Numbered from the stretch's first letter, positions 20,399 to 32,156 are shown. The stretch: DNA of 64,000 nt from Zopfochytrium polystomum (GCA_025765615.1 JAIVFJ010000109.1:124001-188000), one strand, 5' to 3'. Translations and numbers: made by a program. Notes: generated by a model not told the origin, from the letters alone.

Positions 20399-21232
20399 TC
20401 ACACGTCCCTCAAAGCATCGCCGTCAGCACCTCGGGTCGCCCCTGGCTTCAACCACATACGCCGTCGTGGCGCGAACGACAGCCTCGGCGACAGCCCCAA
20501 CGCAGTCCTCGTCGACACGACGGTCAGCCGCCTTACACCACTCAGGCGCGACACTATAGCGACAAGGTCCTCGGCGCGGTTAAAAAAGCCGATCTCCCGG
20601 TTAGGCGCGAGCAGCATCGTCTCGACACGGCGCCACCACGCCCGGTCCGCGATCGCGTCGGCGGCCCAGGCGGCGGCGGCGACGTCGCCGCTCGGTTCGA
20701 TCGATAGGGTTGTGAGGTAGGGGAGGCGGGTCATGAAGCGGTCGATGTCGGCGGGGGAGTACCCGCCGGTGCCGCGGGCGTCGAGGTCGGTGAGATGTGG
20801 GCAGCGAGATGCGAGGCGTCGAGGGCTGCGACGCCCCAAAGCGAATGTTTTTCGGCGCCAAAGTACGCTTCGAGGGAGCGGATCGAGCGGAAGTGGGCGA
20901 GGGGCGTCCAGCGTGGGGGCGACAGTGGTGGCGGGGAACGGGACGGTGGAGGAGACGGAGACCGTGAGGTTGGTGATGGATTCGAGTGATGGAGCGGAGG
21001 GTGGGATGGCTGCAAAGACGCCGAGAGAGGGCACGGCGTGGTTGTTGCGATTGGGCAGCTTGAGAGCGGTGAGGGCGGAGGTGTGATGGGCGCGCGGAGA
21101 CTCGTAGTGCGCCTGGCGGTCAGAGGGCGCGACGCGGCGGCGCAGTGACGGATCGGGTGGCACTGGGTGGGCATCCACCAGAGACGAAATCCCGTCATCC
21201 TTGTCAAGAACAAAGAACACACGACGCCCCAC
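20399..21232 (-). pseudogene. Decayed paralogue of the leucine-rich gene at 22572-23726
   Basis: Blocks of the neighbouring gene recur in the same order: PPSAPSLESITNL, RCPHLTDLD.RGTGGYS.ADIDRFM.RLP, AWAAD.IAD..WW. and the GFFNRAEDLVAIVSRL block. Between them the sequence matching the parent's LETYFGSENHSLWG lies in a different frame (LEAYFGAEKHSLWG), so at least two frameshifts exist, and the last part is missing. It is read as a dead duplicate facing the same way. Confidence 0.7.
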
Positions 21233-21475
21233 CTGGTCCTGCCAAAGCTGAGACGGAGGGAGAGGTGGTCGAGGGCGCAGGTGATGAGCGCTGCTCTGCA
21301 GGTGAGTTTTTGCGGCGGCTTTGGTTTTTTTTTTTTATTTTTTTTTTTATAGTTTTTCGTGAACGGACGAGCGAGCGGTAAGAATGACACGACGGCCGAA
21401 GTGAGCGACAAGGGAACCGTTCCGATGAAGGTGTTTACCGCCAGCAGCGGACCTGGAACGAATTGTGAGGGTTAG
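21179..21475 (+). pseudogene. Fragment of the secreted-protein family at 24.4-28.1 kb
   Basis: From about 21179 the + strand aligns with the end of exon 4 of the gene at 24444. The junction SAALQ followed by a GTGAGT donor is identical in form. After an intron rich in poly(T), the last-exon sequence follows (EVSDKGTVPMKVF and SSGPGT), closing at TAG 21473-21475. Upstream exons are absent. The fragment abuts the leucine-rich pseudogene on the opposite strand. Confidence 0.65.
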
Positions 21476-22209
21476 GAATTGTTTTTCATTTTTTCTATTC
21501 TGATTTGATTTAACATGCACATATTGATTAGCCTGAGCTTCAGAAAGGGTGTTTCGCGGCGACGCTACCACATTTACCGAGGGCGCTCTTGACCTGCGGC
21601 TTGCTTGATAACAGTACGCCGCCCGAAACGGCGAGACCCTTGCTGCAAACACCATCACCTGCATGACCGCCCGCACGCCGCATGAGTTCGTTTCCGCCAC
21701 CGGCGCCAACACGCTTGCCCCACTGGTGGCGGCGTGTTCTTTCGCCTGGTCACCAGCCCCGTCACTGTCCGAGTTCTTGCTCGGGGTTTCGCGGTGACGT
21801 CACCGAATGAGTTGCTTTCGCCACCGTAAAGGGTGGCGCGGTGACCGAGCATCACAGAACCACTGACCAATGTTTAGTTTCCTGGGCAATATCTTTGGAT
21901 TTGGCAATCACCTTTGCTTTGGTGATTGCCTCACACTAAGTGTAATACATTCAACTGCGCAACTGCGAGCGCGGGACGTTGTGCCGCCAAAGGATGTGCA
22001 CATTCGTGAAGGAGGCGTGGGTGGGGTTCTTCCGCAGCGCGTCGTTTTTCGTGTCGCCCTGGCCCTGTCCCATCACCCCATGCCCACTTTGGGGTACGGC
22101 TGCAAGTGCTGCTAACAGGGGAAAAGGAAACTGTCAAATAGTTGTGAGGAGTCGATTAAGCGGTTTGAGATCCGGCCAATATGAACTTCTTAATGAAGCC
22201 GAAACAGGT

Positions 22210-22255
<46 letters not shown>

Positions 22256-22571
22256 GGTCTTTCTGGTTGTTGGTTGAGGAATGATGCTGCGTTGGAACTG
22301 ACACTCTCCCTACATGCTGACAAGTTTCATCTTCTGCAACCGCTTAAGGGCTGTTCTTCGCCACCGCCAAGTGAGGGAGTGTGTGAGTGTGCGAGAGATA
22401 TAGAGAACAACATGCCGACTGGACTGCCATTCCTGCCGCGCACTACTTTGTGAAGTTGAACGATTTGAAACGCAAATATCTGTCTTCGAGACGCGTGCGA
22501 GAGGTAAGCACACAGGGTGAGTTCCCTTTGCCATCTCGCCCGCCAAAACCTTCCCCACTTCCTCCCTCCTT
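21476..22571. other. Gene-free region with hairpin and (GT)n
   Basis: This contains a 10-bp-stem hairpin at 21903-21930 (GGCAATCACC, 8-nt loop, GGTGATTGCC) and a GT microsatellite at about 22211-22251. No protein was recognised. Confidence 0.5.
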
Positions 22572-23726
22572 TCACAGCATCTCGGTCACCACCTCGGGCG
22601 GCCCCTGCCCCGCGTCCACCCTGTACTCCAGCGAGACCCCCGCCGACGCCGCCAGCGCCACAATCTTTTGATACTCTGCGTCCCCTTCGTCGTCCACATC
22701 TTCAGAGCACACCACCGCCTTGAGCTTGCTCGGCTTGTTAGCAACGACATGCTCGACAGCCATCCTCGCGCTCGGGTCTCCGAGCCCGACTCCGACAAGC
22801 GAAATCTCCTCGACCGACGCGGCCGCGACGCGAACAACAGCCTCTGCGACGGCCACGACGCAGTCCGCATCTACGGCGACGCTCAGCTCCGTCACACCGC
22901 GCAGCCGCGACACGATCTTGACCGCGTCCTCGCCACGGTAAAAGAAGCCGACTTCCTCGTTGGGACCGACGGTGACCTTTTGAAGACGCGCCCACCAGGG
23001 TGCGTCCGCGATCTCGTCGGCGGCCCAGGCGGCGGTGGCGGCGTCATCGCTCAGCTCGACGGAGAGGGCGGTGAGGTGGGGAAGGCGGGACATGAAGCGG
23101 TCGATGTCGGCGTGGGAGTAACCCCCGGTGCCGCGGGTGTCGAGGTCGGCGAGATGCGGGCATCGCGTTGCGACGGCGTCGAGGGCCGCGGCGCCCCAGA
23201 GCGAGTGGTTTTCGGAGCCAAAGTAGGTTTCCAGGGAGCGGGTTTCTGGAAAGTGGGCGAGGAGGCCATTGAGCGCGGGGCCGACGGTGGTGGCGGGGTC
23301 CGGGGCGGCGGAGGAGGCGGAGAGGACGAGTTTGGTGATGGAGGAGAGAGAAGGGGCGGAGGGCGGGACGGCGGTAAAGACGGCAAGAGAAGGGACGGCG
23401 AGGGAGAGGGACGTGAGCGTGGTGGGCGGCGAGGGGACGGCGAGGAAGGACGCGAGGAGTTCCGGAGTGGCGATGCGCAGGTCGAGGCGGGCGATGGACG
23501 GGGTGAGGGCGGCGGCGTCGACGAGGGCGGCGAGGTGAGAGGGCTGGTCCAGGAGGCGGGCAGCGACGTCGTAGTTCGCTTCGACGGCGGCGAGCGGGCG
23601 GGAGGCAGCGGCGCACTGCTTTGCAGCTTGCAGGACGCGGTCCTTGAGGGAGGCCGGAGACGGCGCCTTGGACCCGGCGGCGGCTTTGATGCGAAGGACA
23701 GAGGATGGTGAGGGGGCGACGGTCAT
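22572..23726 (-). CDS. Leucine-rich, F-box/LRR-like protein, function unknown
   Basis: The ATG at 23726 opens 384 codons without introns. I prefer it to the longer frame to 23834, whose extra start is a Lys run read from a poly(T) tract. The protein is an Ala-rich helical N-terminus followed by irregular Leu-rich segments (IARLDLRIA; TTLTSLSLAV; SSITKLVL; HLADLDTRG; HLTALSVELS; GVTELSVAV; SVEEISLVGVGL). Their spacing suggests an LRR solenoid like those of F-box/LRR proteins. No clear F-box is visible at the N-terminus. A frameshifted duplicate lies downstream at 20399-21232. Confidence 0.7.
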   Translation of the reverse strand: MTVAPSPSSVLRIKAAAGSKAPSPASLKDRVLQAAKQCAAASRPLAAVEANYDVAARLLDQPSHLAALVDAAALTPSIARLDLRIATPELLASFLAVPSPPTTLTSLSLAVPSLAVFTAVPPSAPSLSSITKLVLSASSAAPDPATTVGPALNGLLAHFPETRSLETYFGSENHSLWGAAALDAVATRCPHLADLDTRGTGGYSHADIDRFMSRLPHLTALSVELSDDAATAAWAADEIADAPWWARLQKVTVGPNEEVGFFYRGEDAVKIVSRLRGVTELSVAVDADCVVAVAEAVVRVAAASVEEISLVGVGLGDPSARMAVEHVVANKPSKLKAVVCSEDVDDEGDAEYQKIVALAASAGVSLEYRVDAGQGPPEVVTEML

Positions 23727-24287
23727 ATTCTGCAACTGCTGCTTTGCTTGGTGGTCGTTGTTGGTAGTTTCTTTTTTTTTTTTTTTTTTTTTTTTTGTTG
23801 CGTTTTTGCTTTCTCCAGTTTTCCTCCTTACCAAGTGGCGTGGACCAATCGAAATCGTTCTTCACTTTTCTGTGGGGGGCACACACACAGGTTCGGTCTG
23901 ACTGAGGCTCGGGGGGCACAGGCACATAGGGCTCACAGGGCAGAAGAAGGCTGGGGAGCAGACAGAGAGACCGACAGGCATGCCTCGTGATTGGGGGCGG
24001 TGTTGATTGAATGAGGGAGACACACGCGTTGTTGTGGCAGGGGCTGACCGAACCAAAGGGCTCGGTTTCTGGCTGTTGCTCTGTCTCTCGGGCTGCTTGG
24101 CTCGCTCCGGCCTCAAAGCAGTGAGTGACCGACACATTCCTGTGTGTCTAGGTCTGCCGCTGGGCGAGCCCCAAAAGCTCGTCAGAGGAGGGTGTTGTCA
24201 GTGTGCGTCTGGACTTGAGAGAGAGAGAGAGAGAGAGAAAAAGGAGGAGACAGAGACATGAGAAAAAAAGAAGATAGCGAGGGAGCT

Positions 24288-24318
<31 letters not shown>

Positions 24319-24443
24319 GGGAGAGAGCAAGGAGCCAGATTAAAAACATCCATCCAAAAACACCTCGCCTTTTCATCGCAACTCCCGCTTCTCTCCTTGT
24401 CCCCACACACATTGCCAGCCCCAATCCAACCCATTCCCCAGTA
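23727..24443. other. Promoter region with poly(T) and (GA)n tracts
   Basis: A T-run of about 24 lies near 23771-23796. GA-rich microsatellites lie at about 24216-24240 and 24284-24330. It separates divergent genes. Charged or Ser-Leu frames read through the GA tracts are artefacts. Confidence 0.5.
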
Positions 24444-25914
24444 ATGCACCTTCCAACGAGTCGTCGCACTCTGCTTGCCGGCGCACCTAGTCCTCGCTCC
24501 CCGCAGCGTCGTCTTCTGCGAGCCCTCGTTTGCATCCAGGCCCTCCTCGCACTCGCATGCGCTCTCGGTCTTGGTTTCGGCGAGGTTGGCGGCGTGTCGG
24601 CTGTCCCAATGGGCCGCATCTCGCTTGTCGAACAAGACCCTGCCGCTCCAGTTCACCGCAGAGACTTCGAAGCGGACGAGGTCGATGACGGTCAAGCCCT
24701 TGCGCAAGCCATCTACCGCCGTGGAAAGAGTGAGTGGAAACCTTTGGGCTCTTGAATCCTCTCACGCACTAACGAGTGTCTTGCATCCCAACCCCGTGGC
24801 CCATTCCCATTCCCTCCTTCTTAATCGCACCTCCCCTCAAACCACTCACTCAAATCCAGCTGCAAACCAGAAAGCGAAAACCGCCACAAGAGTCGCCGAC
24901 CGGAAGGCGAACGCCGGCACTCGTGCCGCAGCCAACAAGGCTGCCGGTCTGGAGAAGCAGAAAGCGGCAAAGGCCAGTCCCGACGCCCTAAAGAAACAAC
25001 GTGCGGATCGCTCGAAGCAGACGGCCGACAGGAAGAAGGCTGCAAAGTAAGGCGGTGTTTTGAGAAGTGCACAAGGATCTTCGCCCTCGCGCCTTTCTCC
25101 GTCGCTAATATGGGTCAACTGCAGGAACGCCGGGCCTGGCGGCGCAAAGGCCGTGCGGAAGGCGGAGCACACCCAGCGACTGAAGGCCAAAACAGCACAC
25201 AGGGCGGCGGCAGCGACACTCCAGGCGGACATTGCCAAGGACCCGACGGTCAAAGGCAAGTGGAAGAACTTTAAGGACCACGTCGTGCCGGTAAAGAATC
25301 TCTTCATTCTGGTTTCCTTCTACTGAGACACAAAGACGCTTACTTTCCCATACCCACCACCGTCGAACAGTTTGACGCCAGCAAGCCTACATACGGCGGT
25401 CACCACTACGACCCCAGCGCCGTCAAGGCCGTCAACAGCGCTCCGTACTCAATCAAGTCGGCCACCGCGAAATCCGGTACCGCGCAGATTGAGTTCGACG
25501 GGCCCCACAAAGACCCGAAGAAGGCGGCCAAGGGCAAGACGCAAACGTTCAAAAAGTCCGTGTTCCTTGCTCCGGGAGATCACACCAAGGAGCACCCCAA
25601 TCTCCCGAACCTGAGCCAGAAGGATGGGTACTCCAAGAAGCAGGTCAAGAGCGCCGCTCTGCAGGTGAATCTCGTGGAGTGGTGTGGGTGAAGTTGCGGT
25701 TTAGTGCGGTTGCAGTGCCCTCCTCTCCTCCGACGTCCAATTTCCGCGAAAATGTTCTAACAGACGGCGCAACCAGGCATTCGTGCAAGGCCGAGCGGGT
25801 GCCACGAACGACGCCACCGTCGAAGTGAGCGGCAAGGGGTCGGTGCCCATGAAAGTATTTGCAAGTGGAGGAGGACCAGGAACGACGTACCCCGACACCA
25901 CCAAGATTACATGA
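24444..25914 (+). CDS. Secreted Lys/Ala-rich protein, founder of a local family (356 aa)
   Basis: Exons are 24444-24729, 24860-25046, 25125-25290, 25371-25664 and 25777-25914, with phases consistent throughout and a total of 1071 nt. The N-terminus has an Arg-rich n-region and a strong hydrophobic core (LLRALVCIQALLALACALG), so a signal peptide or anchor is likely. Dibasic sites (HRRD, YRRGK) follow and could be processing sites. Exon 2 is almost pure Lys/Ala/Arg helix. Exons 3-5 hold the conserved part: ADIAKDPTVKGKWKNFKDHVV, a PTYGGHHYDP motif, FKKSVFLAPGDHTKEHPNLPNL, QKDGYSKKQV, and a Gly-rich end after EVSGKGSVPMKVF. I recognise no family. Three damaged relatives lie at 21179-21475, 26639-28131 and 29608-30454. 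Confidence 0.75.
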
Positions 25915-26638
25915 AAGTCTTTCTCTTCCTTATTTGCCATTCTTCTTTTACTATTATTCGAATTTTCCACTTCCTTTGGTACGTACGCATGCAAAGCCCG
26001 CGCTTGAGAACAAGCGAATAAGAAGAAAAAAATCTGTCCTCGCAACATGTTTGGCGTTAAAACACTGCTCGTTCGTCCATTTCGCGCAGAACCGATCTCA
26101 CACAAAGAATGGCTCAGTTCCAAGTTCAGTGGAGCAACCGCACGCGCTCCCACGACGGAGAGCTTTCGAGGTGTGATCCAAGGCCTGTTTCTCACCACAA
26201 CAAAACGAACCAACAGGAGAATAATTCAGTAATTTCGCGGTCACGGCCGACAGTTTTGGTGCCACAAAGCCCCAGTCACGCGCTCTTGCCTGTGGTCGGG
26301 GGCGATCATTATCGAAGTGACCTTGTCAAGGACCCAGCCAATTTCCAAATCGGGATACGGATGACACGCGAACCCATGCCTAAGCTCAGTGTTATGTGGC
26401 ACTCGAGAGAGACAAACACAAGCAAAGGGAAGCACGCCAAGCAAGCAGTTTGGTTGACAAGCAAAGCGTGTCTCTCTGCGTGCCGCGAAATCGAGCACCG
26501 CAAGCACCTCCACCCAGCTTTCAGCTTTTGTGGGAGGGCGGAGGAGCCGAGAGGGCACGGATAAAATGCTGCCCCGGCCCTCCTCGCCCCCTCCCTCCCC
26601 AGCGCTCCCTCAAGACAGCCTCCCTCCACCTACCCACC
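25915..26638. other. Intergenic, no recognised gene
   Basis: This lies between two tandem family members. Open frames on both strands show no motif. It presumably includes the promoter of the downstream copy. Confidence 0.3.
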
Positions 26639-28131
26639 ATGCACCACCACCCCTCGCGTCGCCGACGCTTGCTTAGCGCCATTATTGTCCTCCACGCTTT
26701 GCTCGCACTGGTGACATGCCTCGGCACCGCCAGCCTCTCAGCCAGCGTCGCGGCGGCCCCGACTGGTCCGCTGTCGACCGACCAGGGCATGTCGGCCGCC
26801 GTGCGTCGCCGGGAGCTAGATGCGGTGGTTGAGGATGCGCCGGGTGTGGCCGTGGAAGTGTACCGCCGCGCAAAGAGTTGAGTGTTATCGTGTGGTTGCT
26901 ATTGCCAGGCTGCAACCCCACGACCTTCGCTAACACACCCCCCCGATCCACTCGCGTCCTTCCCCTCCTTCTCTCCGTGGCCATAAACTCCCACCCTCGC
27001 CCACAACACGCCCTCACGCACTTCCGCGCGCACACCTCAGCCGCAAACCAAAAGGCACGGACCATCGAAAAAGCCGCCGAGCGCAAGGCAAGCGCCAACG
27101 AACGCGCCAAACGCAACAGGGATGCCGGCATCAAGCAGCAGCAGACGGCGTCTAAGGCCGAGGTCCACGCGAAGCGGGTGGAGCGGAAACTGCTGAACGG
27201 CGAACGCAAAGAGGCCATTCGGATCAAGCAGGAACGGAAAGCGCGGAAGCAGGAGAAGAGCGAGAGGAAGCGGAACGCCAGGTGACCCCTCCCCTCGCCC
27301 CTCCTTTTTTCATTTTTGCTCTTTCGCTAACAGCGAGTCAAAATGACAGTGGCGCGGCAGGCTGAGCGGAAGAAGGATCACGACCAGCGAAAGGCGGCCA
27401 AAGAAGCGCACTGGAAGGCGGCGGAGTCGATCAAGGCGGAGATGGACGCGGATCCAAATGTCAAGAGCAAGTGGAACAGATTCAAGGACCACGTCGTGAA
27501 GGTAAATTGTTCTCATTTTTTTTCCCCCGGCCGCTTCTTTCCCTGTTTTTGGTTTCGCAAGAGGTCAGCATGCTCACTCTCACCTCGACGCGCACTTCCC
27601 TCGCAATCCCCCGCAAAAGGTCGACCCCAATAATCCCACCTACGGCGGGCACCACTACAACCCAAACGACCGTCAAGAGAGTCAACACCCGTCCATTACT
27701 CGATCACGTCGGCCAAGGAAAATTCCGGCATCGCGGAGATCCAGTTCGCTGGACCCAAGAGGAAAGCGGGGAAGCCGTACACAAAGTCTGTGTTCTTGGC
27801 GCCGGGAGACCACAGCGCGGAGCACCCGGACCTGCCGAACCTGAGCCAGAAGGACGGTTACTCCAAGAATCAGGTCAGGAGCGCGGTTGTGCAGGTGAGC
27901 TTTTCTGGATTGGTGTGTGGTGTGTGTGTGTGTGTGTGCTTTGATTGCCATTCAGACAGGTGGCAGACGCTCGCCTTCGCCCAACGTCCAGCTGACAGAC
28001 TTCACCAGGCTTTTGCGCAGGGACGAACGGGAGCGAAAGACGCCACGGTGGAGGTGAGCGGCAAGGGTCCTGTGGACATGAAAGTGTTTGCAACTGGCGG
28101 AGGACCTGGATCGACGTACCCGAAAACCTAG
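26639..28131 (+). pseudogene. Tandem paralogue of the 24444 gene, with frameshifts
   Basis: The layout is the same: hydrophobic leader (LLSAIIVLHALLALVTCLG), dibasic sites, Lys/Ala/Arg-rich exon 2 (27041-27281), exon 3 ending at 27501, a PTYGGHHYNP exon, and a last exon closing at TAG 28129-28131. Three departures from a working gene are visible. The first donor is GTTGAG instead of GTGAGT. Joining exon 2 to the acceptor at 27332-27333 gives an early stop, although the expected reading resumes one base out of phase. In exon 4 the homologous reading jumps frame twice between about 27670 and 27700 before SVFLAPGDH. It is either a recent pseudogene or a gene with sequencing errors. Confidence 0.7.
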
Positions 28132-28934
28132 ATCTGACAAAAGCCTTGTTCTTCGTTTTTTATTTTTTTGTTTTTTTTTCCCCCATTTCTTTCGCTTTTT
28201 TCGAGCTTCTTCTTCACTTTTATCTCCTCGCTTTCCCCCTTGCCTTTTTGGTGTGCATGCAACAGCCCGCGCTTGGCAACGAAAATAAAGCGTCTTTGAT
28301 TTGTGCTTGGTTTGTTCACTAGCTGGTTTGTGGTCTGTATTTGTGCGCTGTGGGCTGCGAAAACTAACGCGGTTGGGGCCAAATTGGAGAAGTGTAGAAA
28401 ATACACCTGTACCAGTCAAAAACTGGCGGAACTCCCTCCTTTCTGGATCTCATGTCTCTTTCACTCATCCTCTTCTCGCAGTTGCCAGTGCTCCTGTGCT
28501 CAACCCTCCCCAAAGCCCCCGCAAATCAGCCAAAAGAGCGGAGCCATCTTTCCTTTGGCTTAGCCGCAATATCCCGCGATCCAGCGGCGTTCCCCAAGCT
28601 CACTGGGAAGACGACAGACCGGAGCGGAAGTCGAAAATAAATGAAGACAAGATATTCTTCGTCCTTGAGGGGAAATTTGGCGGTTTTATCGAAACGGGTG
28701 TCTAGGCGGTCCCGGTCGCTCCCCAATCGCCGAACGAAGGCGCTTAAACAAGGGATGGCGATCACCGGGCGATCATCGGGCTTTGCGTCGAAAATGCCTC
28801 TGGAGGCGAGCAAGAGCACCATCGCCGTGAACCATTCATTGCCCCGCTATAACCACATAATATTTGGACAAAAAGCAACAAGCGAGACGTTCTTGTGCAG
28901 GACGAGGGCTGACCAACTACTGGGAAAATGAAGG
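28132..28934. other. No recognised gene
   Basis: AT-richer sequence. A short frame at 28452-28640 has a hydrophobic start but nothing recognisable after it. Confidence 0.3.
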
Positions 28935-29125
28935 ATAGGAGATGATTTGGGTGGAGTGTATTTATTCAATGAACGTCCCTCTGCTTCCTTCTATATGCAG
29001 GTGGAAAGACTCTGCCCCAAATTTGAGGGTGCTTGGGCCACTTCGCACTTTGGGAAAGTGCAAGTGCCGCATGGCCCAAAATTCTGTCTGACCAATTCCA
29101 ACAAAAAGCACAATGGCATCATTTC
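28935..29125 (-). repeat. Diverged partial copy of LTR family B
   Basis: It aligns with 17860-18070 across the TTTATTCAATGA block, a GGAAAGAC...CCCCAAATTT block, GGGCCACTT, GTGCAAGTGCC and AAAATTCTGTCTG. The copies differ at many positions and by small indels. The TATA box is altered to a TATATGC-like form. LTR ends could not be fixed, so it is listed as a repeat. Confidence 0.55.
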
Positions 29126-29607
29126 ACAAACCCAAGGCAACAGCATATTACATTTTGGTAATGTCGGGATACGCTGTTCCCTTTGTACCACAAGCAGTAC
29201 GAATTTTCATCAGTATCGATCCTTTGCCGCTCACTTTGGCGGAAGCGTCATCTCAATCGCTGGTTCTACCTTGGACAAAAGACTAGAAGTAAGAGAAGAG
29301 AAAAGAAACAAAATTCAGAAACTTACTTGTAGCACAGCGCTCTTGGCTTGCCTTTTGGCGAACCCGTCCTTCTGACTTAAGTTGAGTAGGCGCGGATCCA
29401 CCGTGCTGTGGCCTCCCGGCGCGAGGAAAACGGGCCGTGCCGCCAGGCTTGACATCTACCTTTTTGATGCTTTAAGGCCCAATGGTGACTCTTTCAAATG
29501 AGTCTTTGTCGTGGTAGTGGCCTCCGACGAGAGGATGTTTCGTGCCCATCTTTCGAGTAAAAGTTGGATGCTTTATGGGGGTATTCGTGAGAGGAACAAT
29601 AAACTCA

Positions 29608-30454
29608 TCAATTCAAATGGGTTTTCACATCTTTCCATTGCTCTTCGACGCCTGGGTCTTTTGCAATATCCGCTTTGAGGCTCGCCGCTCCTTTGTGCGC
29701 GTTCTTGGCGTCAAGCCGTTGGTTGTGCTCAGCGGTCCGCTGTGCTTTCGTTCCGCCTGGCACAGGCTGCCTGTTATTCTCAACAAGGTAAGGAAAAAAG
29801 TGAATAGCGGGACGGCCTCCAGCTTTTCCTTCCTCCAAAGCACCAAACACATCCCCACCTGGCTTGTTTCTTTTCCACTCTTTGCTGAGATTGCTCCACG
29901 CGCTGCTTCTGCAGACCTGCAGGATCGGCCTGTGCTGCCTGCTGTCGAGCGACTCCGGCGACCTTGTTCGCGGCAGCGTGGGCGCTGTCATTCGCCTTGC
30001 GCTCGCTGGCTTTCGTGGCTGTCGCGGCTTTCTGGTTGGTAGCTGGATGAAGTTGCGAGTGATTGAACGGGTTTTTTGTGTTTGTTTGCGCTGTGTGTGT
30101 TGTAAAAAGGAGGTGGGGGATGGGGCGGTGGCGAAGGGATCACAAGTTACTCTTCCCCCGCCGGAAGATCTTTGGAACGCCTCTTCGACTGCACAGAACA
30201 TCCACTTCGACTACTTGTCGACGTACGACGGCTGCAGGATCGTTCACATCCAAGTGTCCATCGTGCGAAACTGCCGAGATGCCTCGTACTTCCCCACCGC
30301 CGCAGGCGTAATTCACCGGGGCAAGCGATACCTGAAGGACGACGTGCATTTGCAACAAAGAAAGAAAGTCACTCCGCTGTTGGAAGATCCGAAGGGGTCT
30401 GTCGCCTACCCTATTATCTGTTGAACGAGGACATCCTTCTTTTGGGGCACGCAA
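29608..30454 (-). pseudogene. Third, truncated member of the secreted-protein family
   Basis: On the minus strand the end of an exon 1 (…FRRGKS before a GTAACT donor near 30155) is followed by exon 2, at about 30045-29861. That exon has the family pattern TNQKAATATKASERKAND and ends at a GTGGGG donor. Exon 3 then has KADIAKDPGVEEQWKDVKTH and stops at TGA near 29608 instead of splicing on. The C-terminal exons with the PTYGG and SVFLAP motifs are absent, and exon 1 has no clear signal peptide. It is inverted relative to the other two copies. Confidence 0.65.
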
Positions 30455-31035
30455 ATCTTCGAAGCGTGGGGTGGCAGTGAATCAATTTTCCTATCACATG
30501 AGAGCAGGCCAAGATCGTTGGGAAGTGATATTTCAAGCTAAAGTCCTTTACTTTTTTCACCGCTCGTTCGGTAGGGCCTGACGCCGTTGGTGATGGTTCC
30601 GATTGTCCGTTAAGCTGACCCGAAAATTCCTACCAACGTCGGTCAAACATCAACTCAAAAAGCCCGGAAGGGTATGTGCAGTAGGCCCTCACATGAAAAT
30701 GGACAGTCCCAGCCTACTCCCCGAGGGCGGAGACGTCGGTGGGACATCGAAGCATTTGAAAACCGTGACGCAGTGGCCCCGGTCAAGAGGTAGCGTGTGT
30801 TACAGCATTTCTCTAATGCGTGTTCGACCTGTTAATTGTTATGCGGGGGCGATGCCAAGGCGGAAATCAGCGGGACGCGGATCGACGGACGGAATCAGCC
30901 ACACTAACTGGCACAGCGTCGACCCCCGCCGCACCGCGCCACCACGGCCCTCAGCCCTCAGCCACGTGATTTATACCTACTTTAAATACTTCATCCCGCC
31001 GCCCAACACGTCTCAGGCAGTCACTCGCTCTCATC
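30455..31035. other. Intergenic, no recognised gene
   Basis: This lies upstream of the F-box gene. A TATTTATACC-type AT patch near 30970 could be its promoter. Nothing else was recognised. Confidence 0.3.
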
Positions 31036-32156
31036 ATGTTCACGCCAAGCAACATCGTACCCCCCCTCTCCGTCCCGCGCACGAGGATCGCCGACCCGCC
31101 CTCGTTCGAACCCTCAGCACGCCTCTCACAAGCAAGCGCATCGCAGCCGCCGCCGCCGCCGCCGCCGCGGCTCCCGCTCGATCTGCTCCCTGACGTGCTC
31201 AAGTTCCTCCACCCGCACCGCCTCATCCATCCCCTCCCGCTCGTCAGCCGCGCCGTCCGCGACCATATCCGCCAGCACCTCATCCCCAGCCGGGCCTTTG
31301 CTGCGTCAAACATTGCGCTCTGCGGCGCTGACATCAATACCGTGGCCTTGAGCCGGTTCCCGCCGGACTCGTACTGGCGTGCGGCGGTGGCGGTGCACGG
31401 CTTCACGATCGACGTGGCGGACGCGGTGCTGCGCCCACCCGCCTCGGCTCCCGCAAAGCGATCGCGGCGGCTCACCGGTGGAAAGCACTGCGACGAAGCC
31501 GACGACGACAGCAACGGCGCAGCAGTCATCGCGTACGTATCGCATTTCCAGACCGACCGCCCGTCCTCACGATTACATCACCGTCCCCCGCGGTACGCGC
31601 GGCAGCCTCCCTCCTCGCGCCGATCGCCGTCGAGTGGCTGCAGCGCCGTCGGCAGCAAAGCAGCACGGCCTCGAGCGGCGGCGGCACAGCACTCCTCTTC
31701 CCTCTACAGTTCGCCGTCGCCTTCACGTGCGCGCCCATCCTCGCCGCGGCGCTGCCGCTCCCGACGTGCCTCTGCGACGACGACACAAGCAACTGGACGT
31801 CTGTGGGAGGGTCGTACCCGGCGCTCCTTCGATGTCGCAAGCCCGCAAACGGCGGCCCGTCGTCTGCGTGCCCGCGGGCGGCGAGGCTCGCCGAGAACCT
31901 TCTCTGGACTCTGGTGTGGGCGCGATCAAGCGGCGGTGGCTTTGTCGACGACGAGGGCGACAGGGAGCTCGTTGTTCGCAGCGTCGTCGGCGCATTGATT
32001 GGCTCATATGGGCGAGGACGACGGCGGGCGGCGGTGGCGCTGATTCGGGACGCCGTCGAGGGTGCGACGGAGTCGGGGAATCGACGGGTTGCGGTGGCGC
32101 TGAAGGGGGCTCTGCGGGAGCTGGACGTGACAGAGGAGGGCGGGGCGGGGCACTAG
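31036..32156 (+). CDS. F-box-like protein, one frame change
   Basis: The ATG at 31036 opens a Pro-rich leader and then an F-box-like helix set (LPLDLLPDVLKFL, LPLVSRAVRDHI) at about residues 45-80. F-boxes bind Skp1 in SCF ubiquitin ligases. The frame is clearly coding up to about 31540 (…GAAVIAY). Downstream the best coding frame is shifted (PPVLTITSPSPAVRAAASLL, then helical sequence to ELDVTEEGGAGH and the stop at 32154-32156). Either an unusual short intron or a one-base indel lies near 31540. The C-terminal half has hydrophobic Ala/Leu-rich helices with no family I recognise. Confidence 0.6.

Noticed and set aside
23727..23834. Lys-rich N-terminal extension of the leucine-rich gene
   Set aside because: It translates a poly(T) tract on the opposite strand. 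The ATG at 23726 gives a cleaner start.
28452..28640. Short frame with a hydrophobic start, tested as a third micro-exon gene
   Set aside because: No series of phase-1 exons with good donors follows, and no Gly-rich terminal exon was found.
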